Origin: Ceratotherium simum simum
Lineage: Eukaryota; Chordata; Mammalia; Perissodactyla; Rhinocerotidae
Direction: 5' to 3'
Assembly: GCF_000283155.1 (NCBI RefSeq)
Contig: NW_004454159.1
Span: 14,526,714 to 14,590,713 of the forward strand
Length of the DNA stretch: 64,000 nt
Both the position numbers and the translations under genes were made by a program. Positions within the stretch are counted from its first letter, which is position 1, and each line of letters begins with the position of its first letter. Shown here in pieces: positions 1-11,072 of this stretch. The notes beneath the pieces were generated by a model. The model saw nothing but the letters and a program-made list of their open reading frames with translations, did no database searches and was not told the DNA's origin.

Positions 1-1858
1 ATAGCTATATTATAGTTAACATCTTGGTGAATTTTCCAGATTATTTTTTAGAAGAGATTCCCAGAAGTCAAACTAATGAGTCAGTGAGTATAACTAAAGT
101 TCTTAATCCCTGTGACGGTATACAGAGGGGAAAGGATACAAAGAGGAATAGTGAGTGGTAAGGCTGACAGAGTTAATGGGGACCAGATCACAAAGAATCT
201 AGAGTGCTTGCAAGAAGATTTAACTTTGTTTTTGAGACTGTCACTAAATTGTGCTTTAGGAAGATTAATTTAGCAGTGTGTTTAAAAGAGACTAGAATAA
301 GAAGCTAGAGATAAGAAGACCAATTGGAATGGTCTAGAAAGCAGAGGATGCATTTCAGTAACTCAGTAGTGACTGAGCATCATCTGCCTCTATAGAAGAC
401 ACTGATGTTACTTACATTAATTCTATCAAAGACAAGTAGATCGTTAGCAATACTTGTTTACTGAACAAATGAATAAAGGCCAGTTTCACTTACTTTTTCA
501 GAAGTTAGATACTGGTGACGTTTTCTTCAGTTGGCTGCTGTCCGTTTTTGTAGTTTGTTGCCCAAGTCAGTACACACAATATTTAGCTATGGCTGAACTG
601 ACATTTTGAGTTACTGGGAAAAATGTTTAAAGCTTGTGTAAAACTTAAAATATTCAGGCACTATAGAACTCATTAAAGATTACTTTTTAAATGTTTTAAT
701 GCTTTGACCATTCTATAAACTGAAGTATACATTGCAGTACTTACAGTTGTCTGTATATTTGTTCAAGTTTAACATCCTCATTTCCTATTAAAGATAAAGC
801 TGAATGAATGAATACTTTTATATAAATGAATAGAGCTTAATTTTAGAAGTTCTATAGTTGTTAATGATATAGTAAACACTGGACTGTCCAAAGAAGTTAT
901 ATTCTAGGGCTGTTTTCCAAACTATCATTTATTTATTTTTTTTAATGAAAAGCCATGGATTTTTTTTCTGGGAACCTTGGAAATTATTTTGAAGTCTTTG
1001 CTGCCTTTTGAGATCTATAATGTAATTTAAAAATTTTATTGCTTTTAAATTTAAAAAAGAATACTGCTCAATTCTAGCTAGGGAATATTCACTTCTTTAT
1101 AAATTGAGAGTCTCTCAAAAGTTTGTAAAAACGTAAAGTTTCACTTTTACCCTGTGAAGCTTTTGGATGTATGTGAACATAATTTCTGGCCTGAAGTAGT
1201 ATGACCTTCCCTTAAATAGAAGTTAAAAAAATTTTTTTTTTAATAATTGGTAATTACATAAGTAATGTAGAAGTCCATTCTCTTTGAAAAAGTCTTAAAA
1301 ATTACAAATTTTTTTTTGGCAGCCATATCCTAATCCTGATCCCCTTTTTGGCTGCCTAAAGCAAGGCTTCTCGACCTTGGCTAACTATATTTTTAAGGAA
1401 GCAAATATTACTAATAACTTGAGATATCTTTCAATAGAATCTTTATATTTTAGATTTTAAATAAAAGATTTACTTAACAGAACCATTATCTGTGAAATAT
1501 TAGAGAAAACCATGAGCTGTTGTTACTGGGTTATCATTGTGTCTTGTTGTGTTTGGGGGGAAAAACGTAGTTTTATGTAATCCAGAAACTGTCAACATCA
1601 GTTTCTTTGTGTGTTAACACTCTGTGGTTTGACAGTTACAATAAGAGATTTAACATTTGAAAAATTTGAATTTTGTTATAATCGTTAATGACCCAAGTCG
1701 CAAAGAAGAAAGCCACTCCAATATGTGTGCCTCTTTGTATCTTTCTAGATAAGAATGGTGGTAAGAGTGTTGTGGAAATATGTGACTTTGTCTTTCACTT
1801 TTTTTTTCATATTTTGCCCATGATCAATATAAGAATTAACTATTTGATTGCTTTCAAG
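1..1858 (+). other. FNIP1: FNIP1 intron, 3' part of the intron before the first exon in the window
   Basis: AT-rich sequence leading to the acceptor at 1857-1858. I looked for the preceding FNIP1 coding segment (the end of the SHFPLFESHMNKL region) and did not find it, so that exon lies upstream of the window. Around 1360-1500 there is a short stretch resembling the start of a MER5-type hAT relic. Nothing else is recognisable. Confidence 0.75.
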
Positions 1859-1944
1859 GCTATGAAAATGAGCCGGAGATCAGCTGATGCCAGTCAGAGG
1901 AGTTTGGCATATAATCGAATAGTTGATGCCCTAAATGAATTCAG
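1859..1944 (+). CDS. FNIP1: FNIP1 coding exon, residues about 373-401
   Basis: FNIP1 is a partner of folliculin (FLCN). The complex acts at the lysosome as a GAP for RagC/D, binds AMPK, and FNIP1 is also an Hsp90 co-chaperone. This 86-base exon encodes AMKMSRRSADASQRSLAYNR followed by IVDALNEF and the first two bases of an Arg codon, which I recognise as the FNIP1 segment in the middle (DENN-like) region. The acceptor is TTTCAAG|GCT and the donor AG|GTACAT. The first base starts a codon and the last codon is completed by the A that opens the next exon at 18832, giving AGA. Residue numbers assume an unchanged 372-residue N-terminal part encoded upstream. Confidence 0.95.
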
Positions 1945-2639
1945 GTACATATTCTCCAGCTTTTCATAATATTGAGTTGTTTTGCAGTGTACACAGGAAG
2001 ATTTCTTTATTTTCTTTAACTTATTCTAATAAAATTTAATTCTTTATATTTCTTCGTCCCATACTCAAATAAGAGTGTAATTCAGTAGGCCATCAGCTCC
2101 TACATTATTAAGTATCAAATGTACGTGGAATTGAAGCACATTTGGGAGCCATCAGTGGTATGGCTTTTGGTATTGGACCATTAGACAAACAAATATGAGC
2201 AGAAGAGACTCTTGTTCCAGCAGAAATGTGCTTGTCCTGTCTTGGACTCCTAGATGTAAGGACTGGTAAGTGTTATTTAACCAGTGATAGTAATCAGATG
2301 TTCTTGCATATATGGAATACAAAGATACATGGAAATAGGGAATATGAACTTGATGTTCCTAATAATTCTGTTGCTTGATCCTTTCTCTAGATATGGCACA
2401 GCGAATAGTCTTTCTTCTGCCAGTGTGTTCTGGTACAAACAAAGCTTGTGCCTGGAGCTCAACAGCTGCTGTAACTGCGCTCTAATTATGCCAGGCAAAC
2501 ATATTGCATATGAACTTATGTTGGGAATCACACTAAGTGACTGATGTGTCTCTCTCAAAGAGATTCAGTTCAGATCTACTCAATCCTCTCAGTCTTTCCT
2601 CCTTTAGATTGAAGAGATAGTATATCCCATAGGGCGAGA

Positions 2640-2850
2640 ACTCAGACTTTAGTATCTGACAGACAGACCTGTGTTCTAACCCTGGCTCTGCCTTTTACTA
2701 CCCCTGCTGACCTTGGGCAGGTTCATTAGCATTTTCGGCACTTAGTTTTCTAGTTTAAACTCCGTAATTCAATTAGTAATAATCTAATAGATTGTTGTAA
2801 GGATAAAATGAGATAATGTCTGTAAAGGACTTAGCAGAATGCCTGACATT
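2640..2850 (+). repeat. MIR SINE relic
   Basis: Matches the MIR core and 3' part: a TTCTAACCCTGGCTCTGCC segment, then CTGACCTTGGGCAGGTTCA, then GATAAAATGAGATAATGTCT and a CTTAGCAGAATGCCTGACA end. Heavily diverged, as expected of an ancient SINE. Confidence 0.8.
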
Positions 2851-2884
2851 AATAACACTACTATTTTCTATGATAGGTATAACC

Positions 2885-3195
2885 TACAGCAGTGCTTCTC
2901 AAACTTTAGTTATTCATGTCTCATGCTCACAATTTTGCCAAATCTTCATATCATCTATGCTGTTTTAATTCAATGTTTCTCTTTAAATTGATCCCCTTTT
3001 ATACCTAAATGTATGTATTTCATTTGAAACATCATGCATCGTTATTCTAAGTGGGGAATCAATATCCCTTGCCATAATACGCAAGCTATAAAAATGAATG
3101 CATAATAATTAAAATTAGAAATATGTATCTTGGTACCACCTAAGGTTTATTATCACCAGTAGTCCATGTACCTTACTTTTAGAAAAACTGACCGC
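2885..3195. mobile_element. Possible hAT-type MITE relic
   Basis: Starts with AGTGCTTCTCAAACTTTAG and ends with CTTTTAGAAAAACTG, which are roughly inverted, as in non-autonomous hAT-Charlie elements of mammals. The interior is AT-rich and I cannot assign a family. Confidence 0.4.
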
Positions 3196-3997
3196 GTATT
3201 TGTTCATTGATGACTGTGTGGTCCCTTATTGGAGCAGAGATCTTCTGGATTGTTTGTTTAAATGTACTCTTACATTTGAAGTGAGAACCTGTTTTAGCTT
3301 GTGATATTGCAGGATTCCTATGGTGAAACTGTAGGCATGTCATATATACACCTTTTTTTAATGCGGATGACTAAGAAGTGGTGTATTTAAATTTGACAAT
3401 AAGAGAAAACCCATGTTTGTTTTCAACTTTGCTCCTTTTTTTTCCTTCATTTTTCTCATACTGTGTTAAAGTAAACCACAGTGAAAGCAACACTGGTGTC
3501 CTTTTTTTTAACTTCTCTCAAAAGAAGAGACTTCATTGCCTGAGCAGTGTTCTAGGAACTTTGAATTTATGATAAAATAACTTATTTCCCTAAATAAAAG
3601 TTATGTATTATAGAAGAGTTCTGTATAATTTTTGAAATGGAATTACAGATAACATTAAATAAAAATTGAATAGTAAAAATAACCTAAACTAATAGAATAT
3701 TTTATCATGTTTTTAATTTATTTAAATTGAAAAACTTTACTTCATGGCTGTTGTTTAATAATCATCTACTGGACTTGATTATTGAGAAGGAGAAAATTTT
3801 CTACTCATTCATATTTTATTCACCATAATTTTTAGGATAAAAAACATTAAAAGTGTTTATAAACTTACTTTTTTGTGCAGTAAACTCAGTGGTTAGGAGA
3901 AATGTAGAGAGAAACACAGAGAATTAAATTTCAGCCTATATAAAACTTTTTTTGTTTTGGAGTGAAATAATTTGCACAGGTAAAAGTTATATTAGAG

Positions 3998-4234
3998 GGG
4001 CCGGCCTGGTGGCGCAAGCGGTTAGGTGCATACACTCCGCTGCGGCTGCCTGGGGTTTGCTGGTTCAGATCCCGACGCACCGCTTGTCAGGCCATGCTGT
4101 GGCGGCGTCCCATATAAAGTAGAGGAAGATGGGCGCGGATGTTAGCCCAGGACCAGTCTTCCTCAGCAAAAAAGAGGAGGATTGGCATTGGATGTTAGCT
4201 CAGGGCTGGTCCTCCTCACAAAAAAAAAAAAAAA
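3998..4234 (+). mobile_element. ERE SINE (tRNA-derived), full length
   Basis: Begins GGGGCCGGCCTGGTGGCGCA, has A- and B-box-like tRNA segments, the body GGAAGATGGGCGCGGATG, and ends CTCCTCAC plus poly(A). Flanked by the target duplication ATTAGAG (3991-3997 and again after the A tail). Confidence 0.93.
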
Positions 4235-4334
4235 TAGAATTAGAGCTGATGTTTCCGCCATATATTTATGTTAACATACTAATTTTAGGCCTTTCCTAAG
4301 TTATCAAATGAAGCATGCTAATAAATAATACAGT

Positions 4335-4480
4335 ATTTTTCTTTAAATTTTTATTGTGGTTAAAAAACCACCTAACATTAAATTTAACCATTTTTAAGTG
4401 TACAGTTCAGTAGGATTAAGTATATTCACATTGTGTAACAAATCTCTAGAACTTTTTCATCTTGCAGCACTGAAACCATA
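4335..4480 (-). mobile_element. Old L1 3' UTR fragment, antisense
   Basis: The phrases TTTAACCATTTTTAAGTGTA, CAGTTCAGTAGGATTAAGTA and CACATTGTGTAACAAATC are typical of the antisense 3' UTR of mammalian L1M elements. Confidence 0.7.
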
Positions 4481-5259
4481 GACACTAAACACTAATTCAG
4501 TAATACAAATTAATCAATATATTTCTTTAATTCATTGGCATCTTCACTCTTTATATATGAATTATATACAAAGTTATTCATAATTTTATTTGTTCATACC
4601 TACACCTTAAGAGTTCACATTACTACATTTTCAAGTACCATTCATGATTAAATCAAGACATTATATAAATGTTTCTTATGGATGGAGTATAGGGGAAATA
4701 AGGGACATTTCAAGAGGGAATTTAGAGCAAATTTAATGAGCTGACTTTGACTGATGTGCTGTGTACTTTATCTTCATAACTTCTCAACTAATGTAGCCCT
4801 CTTTGTATTTTTCTAAAAGCTTTTATGTTAAAGCACAAAATTTGATGGTTTTATGAACATAAGATGATATAAATAATTTTAATGTCAGGGTATTTGCTTA
4901 AGATGAGAATTTCTTTAAGGTGTATTGTTTGATTCAAGAGGTAAATCATACTGAATTGCTTAAACCAGATGTTAATAGTTTAGCCTTGCATTAGATAAAT
5001 TCCCTTTCAGTTGATTTGATATTTTAGTAAGTGTTCTACAGTTTAAGAAAAAAAGGGCCACATTAGGCTCAAGATAAGGGTTTTTGTATTTTCTCAATGT
5101 TGAATGAAGTTATTGAGACTAGATTAATTTCAGGTGACAGAACTCCTTCAGCCAGCACACATTTTATTTGGCTCCCCATGGTTTCTCAAATTATTACCAT
5201 ATTGCGTTAGTGTGTTATATTTGTTACAGTTAATGAACCAATATTGATACGTTATTATT

Positions 5260-7969
5260 AGCTCAAGTCCATAGTCTACATTAAATTCCACTCTTTGTGT
5301 TGTACAATTCTATGGGTTTTGACAAATACATAATGTCGTGTATTCACCGTTAGAGTATCAGACAGAATAGTTTCACCACCCTAAAAATCACATATTGTTT
5401 CACATATTCATTATTCTCCCTTCCCACCAAACCCCTGGCAACCATTGGCCACTGATCTCTTTACTGTCTCTCTCTATAGTTTTGCCTACTCCAGAATGTC
5501 ATATACTTGGAATCATATAGTATGTAGCCTTTTCAGACTGTGTTTCTTGATTCAGCAATATGCGTTGAAGAGTCTTCTGTGTCTTTTTGTGGCATATGGC
5601 TCATTTATTTTTAAAAAATCACTGAATAATATTCCATTGTGTGGATGTACTGCAGGTTTTTTAATCCATTCAACTATTGAAGGACATCTTGATTGCTTGC
5701 AGTTTTTGGTGATTATGAATAAAGTTCATGTTTATTGTTATGAAATATTTAAAGTGTTATAAAAGATTTCTCTAAAAATGTTTAGAGAAAAACATTCATG
5801 TGTGGGATTTAGTCTGGACTTACGTTTTCAACTCAACTGGGTAAATACCTAGGAGCATGACTGCTGGATGTTCAAGGAAGACTTTTGCTTTGTAAGAAAC
5901 TGTCTTCTAAAGTGACTATACCATTTTGCATTCCCACTAGCGATTAATGAGAGTTCCTATTGTTCCATATTCTTGTCAGAATTTGATATTGTCAGTTTTT
6001 TTTCACTTCAGCCGTTCTAATAGATGTGTAACAGTGTCTCATTATTGTTTTAATTTACAGTTTCCTAGTAATATATGATGTGAGCATCTTTCCAAATATT
6101 TATTTACCTATCTGTATATATTTTAGGGTGAGGCGTCTGTTCAGTTTTTTGCCCATTTTTAAATGGGCTTGTTGGTTTTCTTATTGTTGAGTTTTGGGTT
6201 TTTTGTATATTTTGGATATCAATCCTTTATCAGAGAAGAGTTTGGAAAATATTTTATCCTAGTCTGTGGCTTGTCTTTTCATTCTCCTAACAGTATTTTT
6301 CACAGAGCAGAGTTTTAAATTTTAATCAAGTCCAACTTAATTTTTTTTGTTTCCTGAATAGTGCTTTTGGTGTTATATCTAAAAGCTCATCACCAAACAC
6401 AGGGTCATTTAGATTTTCTCCTGTGTTATCCTCTAGAAGTTTTGTAATTTTGCATTTACTTTTAAGTTTATGATCCATTTTGAATTAATTTTTTTGTGAA
6501 AGCTGAAGGTCTTTTTCTAGATTCATATTTTTGCATATGGATGTCCAGTTGTTCTAGTACCATTTGTTGAAAAGACTGTCTTTGCTCCATTTTATTGCCT
6601 TTGCTCCTTTGTCAAATATCATTTGAGTTTATTTATGGTGGTCTGTTTCTGGGCTCTCTGTTCCACTGACCTGTTTGTCTATTCTTTCACCAATATCACA
6701 GTCTTGATTACTATAGCTTTGTAATAAGTCTTGAAGTCAGATAATATGAGTCCTCCAACTTTGTTCTTCTCCTTCATTGTTGTGTTGGCTATTCTGGGTC
6801 TTTTGCCTCTCCATATAAACTTTAGAATCAGTTTGTTAATAGCCACAAAATAACTTGCTGGGATTTTGATTGAGATTGCACTGAATCTATAGATTATATT
6901 GGGAAAAATTGACATCTTAGCAGTTGTGAGTCTTTTATCCATGAACATGGAATACCTCTCCATTTATTTAAATCTTTGATTTCTTTCATCAAAGTTTTGT
7001 AGTTTTCTTCCTATAGATCTTGTACATTTTTAAAAGATTTATACATAAATATTTCCAGTTTGGTTTATTTCTGGTGTTAATATAAATGATAACTGTGTTT
7101 ATAATTTCAAATTTCAACTGTTCGTTGCTGGTATATAAGAAAGCAATTGACTTTCATATATTAAACTTATATACTGCAACCTTGCTATAATTGCTTATTA
7201 ATTCCAGGAGTTTTTTTTGTCGATTCTTTCAGATGTTCTACATAGGCAGTCATGTCATCTGTGAATAAAGACAGATTTATGTCTTCCTTCCCAATCTTTA
7301 TATCTTTTATTTCCTTTTCTTGCCTTATTGCATTAGTAAGGACTTCTGGTACAATGTCAAAAAGCAGGGGTAAGAGGGACATCCTTGCCTTGTACCAGAT
7401 CATAGTGGGAAAGCTTCAGATTTCTCAACGTTATATATGACATTAACTGTAGGTTTCTTATAGATAATTTTTATCTATAAGAAACTCCCCTTTATTCCTA
7501 GTTTTCTGAGAGTTATTAATTATTGATTTATTTTTTTTAATAGATACAGGACTATTCAGGTTATCTGTTTCTTCTTATGTGAGTTTTGGTAGTTTGCATC
7601 TTTCAAGGAATTGGTCCATTTCATAAATCATCAAATTTGCAGGCATAGAGTTGTTCATATTATTCTTAATTATCCTTTTAATGTCCATAGATCAGTAGCA
7701 ATGACCCCTCTTTCATTTCTGATATTACTAATCTGTGTCATTTCTTGGTTATTTGGAGAGAAGTTTATCAGTTTTATTGATCTTCTCAAAGAACCAGCTT
7801 GAATTGTGTTTATTTTTAATTTATTGGTTTTCTGTTTTCAATTTCAGTGATTTCTGATCTAATTTTATTATGTCTCCTACTTGCTTTAGTTTTATGTTGC
7901 TCATCTTTCTCCAGTTTCCTCAAGTTAAAGCTTAGATTATTGCTTTCAGATCTTTCTTCTTTTCTAATA
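5260..7969 (-). mobile_element. Antisense L1, 3' UTR and ORF2 C-terminal to reverse-transcriptase part
   Basis: Reading rightwards runs from the L1 3' UTR (ACCCCTGGCAACCATTGGCC, then GGAATCATATAGTATG) backwards through ORF2. Antisense translation at 6679-6963 gives ORF2-like KFIWRGKRPRIANTTM and [19 protein letters not shown], and at 7185-7403 the reverse-transcriptase region, including a LSLFTDDM motif (FADD-like, degraded). Stops and frameshifts break it throughout; no intact ORF2. Continues after the MER2-like insertion. Confidence 0.88.
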
Positions 7970-8176
7970 TAGTCATATGCCATATGACGTTTCAGTCAAT
8001 GATGGACCATACATGTGATGGTAGTGCCGTAAGATTAGTACCACGTAGCCTATGTATGTAGTTGGCTATACTGTCTAGGTTTGTCTAAGTACACTCCATG
8101 ATGTTCACACAATGTCAAATCGCCTAACGATGCATTTCTCAGAAGATATCCTCATTGCTAAGTGAGGTGTGACTGT
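7970..8176. mobile_element. MER2-like Tigger/pogo MITE inserted in the L1
   Basis: Starts TAGTCATATGCCATATGACG and ends CTAAGTGAGGTGTGACTGTA, imperfect inverted repeats, with internal GTAAGATTAGTACCA and AAGTACACTCCATGATGTTC. This agrees with my memory of MER2, a pogo-family MITE. The L1 reading resumes straight after it, and TA flanks are present. Family name from memory; element class is more certain. Confidence 0.75.
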
Positions 8177-8600
8177 ATATGCATTCATTGCTAAAATTTC
8201 CTTCTACCACTGCTTTTGCTGCATCCCAGAAGTTTTAAGTTGAATTTTTATTTAGTTCAAAGTATTTTTTAGTTTCTCTTAAAATCTCTTCTTTGACATG
8301 TGTAATTTAGAAGTGTGTTGTTAAATCTCTCAGTATGTTGGGATTTTTCATCTATCTTTCTGTTATTGATTTCTAGTTTAATTCCATTGTGGTCTGAGAG
8401 CATACTGGTATGATTTCTGTAAATTTATTTTAAATTTGTTAAGATGTGTTTTATGGCCCAGAATGTGGTTTCTTTTGGTGAAGGTTCCATGTACACTTGA
8501 GAAGAATGTGTATTCTGCTATTGTTGGTTGAAATATTCTCTAAATGTCAGTTAGATCCAGTTGATTGACGGTACTATTCAGCTCAATTATATCCTTTACT
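8177..8600 (-). mobile_element. Antisense L1 ORF2, continued
   Basis: Resumes with GCTGCATCCCAGAAGTTTTA, an antisense ORF2 phrase, and continues through CCATTGTGGTCTGAGAGCAT and GTTGATTGACGGTACTATTC until interrupted by the next insertion at 8601. Confidence 0.87.
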
Positions 8601-9148
8601 AAAAGATGCAAACTTCCGGGGCCGGCCTGGTGGCGCAAGCAGTTAAGTGCATGCGCTCCACTGCGGCAGCCCGGGGTTCGCTGGTTCAGATCCCAAGCAG
8701 GCACCGATGCCCTGCTTGGCGAGCCATGCTGTGACGGCATCCCATATAAAGTGGAGGAAGATGGGCACGGATGTTAGCCCAGGGCCAGTCTTCCTCAGCA
8801 AAAAGAGGAGGATTGGCAGATGTTAGCTCAGGGCCGATCTTCCTCACAAAAAAAAAAAAAGATGTAAACTTCCAGTTATAAGGTAAATAAGTTCTGGGGA
8901 TGTAAAATAGTATGGTGACTATTGTTAACAATACTCTATTATATATTTAAAGTTGCTAAGAGTAGATCTTAAAAGTTCTCATTATAAGAAAAAATATTTT
9001 CTGTAACTCTGTGAAGTGGTGGATATTAACCAAACTTACTGTGGTAATCATTTCACAATATATACGTATATCAAATTATTGTGTTCTGCATCTTAAATTA
9101 ATACAATATTATGTGTCAATTATAGCTCAGTAAAAGTGGAAAAAAATC
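8601..9148 (+). mobile_element. 5'-truncated L1 3' end in sense orientation, nested in the antisense L1
   Basis: AAACTTCCAGTTATAAGG, then ATAAGTTCTGGGGATGTAAA, TTCACAATATATACGTATATC, ATGTGTCAATTATAGCTCAG and a short A-rich tail. This is the L1 3' UTR in sense. It carries the ERE SINE at 8618-8860. The antisense L1 resumes after the tail at about 9149, with ATCCTAACT resembling the ATCCTTTACT before it, an apparent target duplication. Confidence 0.82.
8618..8860 (+). mobile_element. ERE SINE, full length
   Basis: GGGGCCGGCCTGGTGGCGCA head, B-box GGTTCAGATCCC, CCCATATAAAGTGGAGGAAG body and CTTCCTCAC end with poly(A). The 17-base target duplication AAAAGATGCAAACTTCC at 8601-8617 recurs with one mismatch after the tail, so this is a clean insertion into the L1 3' end. 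Confidence 0.95.
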
Positions 9149-10468
9149 CTAACTGTATCCCTGCTGATTTTCTGCCTGTTGGGTTTACTGATAGAGGAGT
9201 GTTGAAGTTTCTGACTATAATACTGGATTTGTCTATTTCTTCCTACAGTTCTGTCAGTTTTTGCCTCACATATTTTGATGCTTTTTTGTTAAGTGGCTTA
9301 CATGTTAAGGATTTTTATGTCTTCAGTCATCGCCAAGACCAGTGTCAAGGAGCTTACTCCCTTTGTTTTCTTCTAGAAGTTTTATGGTTTCAGATCTTAT
9401 GTTCCAGTCTGTAATCCATTTTGAGTTGATTTTTGTGTATGGTGTGAGGTAGGGGCCAGTTTCATTCTTTTGCTTTTGGCTGTCCACTTTTCCCAGCACT
9501 ATCTATTGAAGAGACTATCCTTTCTCCCTTGTATATTCTTGGCTCCTTTGTGTAAATTAGTTGACCATATATGCATAGATTTATTTCTGGGCTCTGTATT
9601 TTGTTCCATTGATCTATGTGTCTATATTTATGCCAATACCATACTGTTTTGATTACTATAGCTTTGTAATATAGTTTGAAATCAGAAAGTGTGTAGCCTC
9701 CAGGTCTCTGTCTTTTAATTGGTATATTTAGATCATTCACTCTTAAAGTGATTATTGATATAGTGGGATTATTATCTGCCATGGTTTCTATTTTCTGTTT
9801 GTTGCACTTGTTCTTTATGTTTTTATCTTTCCCTCTTTTTCTCCCCTTCTCTGATCTTAAAGCATTTTATATGATTTCATTTTTCACTCCTCTTTTTCCA
9901 TGTTCATTTTACTGCTTAAAAAAAATTTTTTTTAGTGTTTGCCCTAGAGTTTGCAATATACATTTACAACTAATATAAGTCTACTTTCATATAACACCAC
10001 ACTGCCTCATAGATAGTGCAAGTGCCTCATAGCAGATACTTCCAATTCCTCCCTCCCATCCCTCATAACGTTGATGTCATTCATATTACTTTTCCATTAG
10101 CTATAATCATTCAATACATTGTTGGTGTTATTACTTTAAACAAATATTTTTCATTAGGTCAATTAAGAATAATAAAAATGAAAGTTTCTATTTTATCTTC
10201 ACTTATTCTCCAGTGCTCTTCCTTTGCTTATGTGGATCTGAGTTCTGACCTATATCATTTTTATTCTTTGTGAAAAGTATTTTTTAACATTTCTTGAATA
10301 GCAGTTCTTCTGTAGACAGATTCCTCAGTTTTTGTTTGTCTGAGACAGTATTCATTTCTTACTTTTGAATGATAATTTCTCTGGATACAGGATTCTGTTT
10401 TTTTCTTTCAACACTTTAAATATTTCCCTTCACTCTCTTCTGGCTTGCATGGTTTCTGACAGGAAATC
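9149..10468 (-). mobile_element. Antisense L1, continued, with a second antisense L1 ORF2 piece inside
   Basis: 9149-9330 continues the antisense L1 (GCCTGTTGGGTTTACTGATA, TTTTTGCCTCACATATTTTG). About 9331-9706 is a second antisense ORF2 piece covering the same ORF2 interval already seen near 6440-6750 (GTAATCCATTTTGAGTTGAT; ATTACTATAGCTTTGTAATA), so it is a separate insertion or a rearrangement. From about 9707 the first L1 resumes (GTCTTTTAATTGGTATATTT). Broken in all frames. Confidence 0.82.
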
Positions 10469-10481
10469 TGATGTAATTCTT

Positions 10482-10793
10482 TTTTTTCTTTTTTTTTTTT
10501 TTTTTGTGAGGAAGATCAGCCCTGAGCTAACATCCGTGCTAATCCTCCTCAGTTTACTGAGGAAGACCGCCTCTGAGCTAACATCTGTTGCCAATCCTCC
10601 TCCTTTTTTTCTTCCCCTCCAAAGCCCCAGTAGATAGTTGTACGTGATAGTTGCACATCCTTCTAGTTGCTGTATGTGGCACGCGGCCTCAGCATGGCCG
10701 GAGAAGTGGTGCGTTGGTGCGCGCCCAGGATCCGAACCCGGGCCGCCAGCAGCGGAGTGCGCGCACCTAACCACTAAGCCACCCCGCCGGCCC
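10482..10793 (-). mobile_element. ERE SINE, long composite form
   Basis: On the minus strand the element starts at 10793 with GGGCCGGCGGGGTGGCTTAG, passes through the ACATACAGCAACTAGAAGGA type of body to CAAAGCCTTTGG-like sequence, and then adds the GAGGATTGGCAACAGATGTT type of tail, repeated twice. Target duplication TGATGTAATTCTT at 10469-10481 and 10794-10806. Confidence 0.93.
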
Positions 10794-10861
10794 TGATGTA
10801 ATTCTTATTCCTCTATAGGTAAGGTACTTTTTTGTCTTCTGGCTTCTTTCAAGATTTTCTC

Positions 10862-11072
10862 GGGCCGGCCCCGTGGCTTGGCGGTTCAGTGCATGCGCTC
10901 CGCTGCTGGCGGCCTGGGTTCAATCCTGGGTGTGCACCAACGCATCGCTTCACTGGCCATGCTGAGGCCGCGTCCCACATACAGCAACTAGAAGGATGTG
11001 CAGCTATGACATACAACTATCTACTGGGGCTTTGGGGGGGAAAAAATAAATAAATAAAATTATAAAAAAAAA
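10862..11072 (+). mobile_element. ERE SINE, short form
   Basis: GGGCCGGCCCCGTGGCTTGG head, CCACATACAGCAACTAGAAG body, CTACTGGGGCTTTGGGG, then AAATAAATAAATAAA and poly(A). Target duplication AAGATTTTCTC at 10851-10861 and 11073-11083. Only 68 bases from the oppositely oriented ERE at 10482-10793. Confidence 0.94.

Noticed and set aside
5445..5762. 105-codon ORF
   Set aside because: Lies in antisense L1 3' UTR and ORF2 sequence and shows no independent protein features.
8618..8700. tRNA gene, suggested by A- and B-box-like sequences
   Set aside because: These are the tRNA-derived heads of ERE SINEs, with SINE bodies, A tails and target duplications; no cloverleaf of a functional tRNA is evident. 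The same applies to all other ERE copies.
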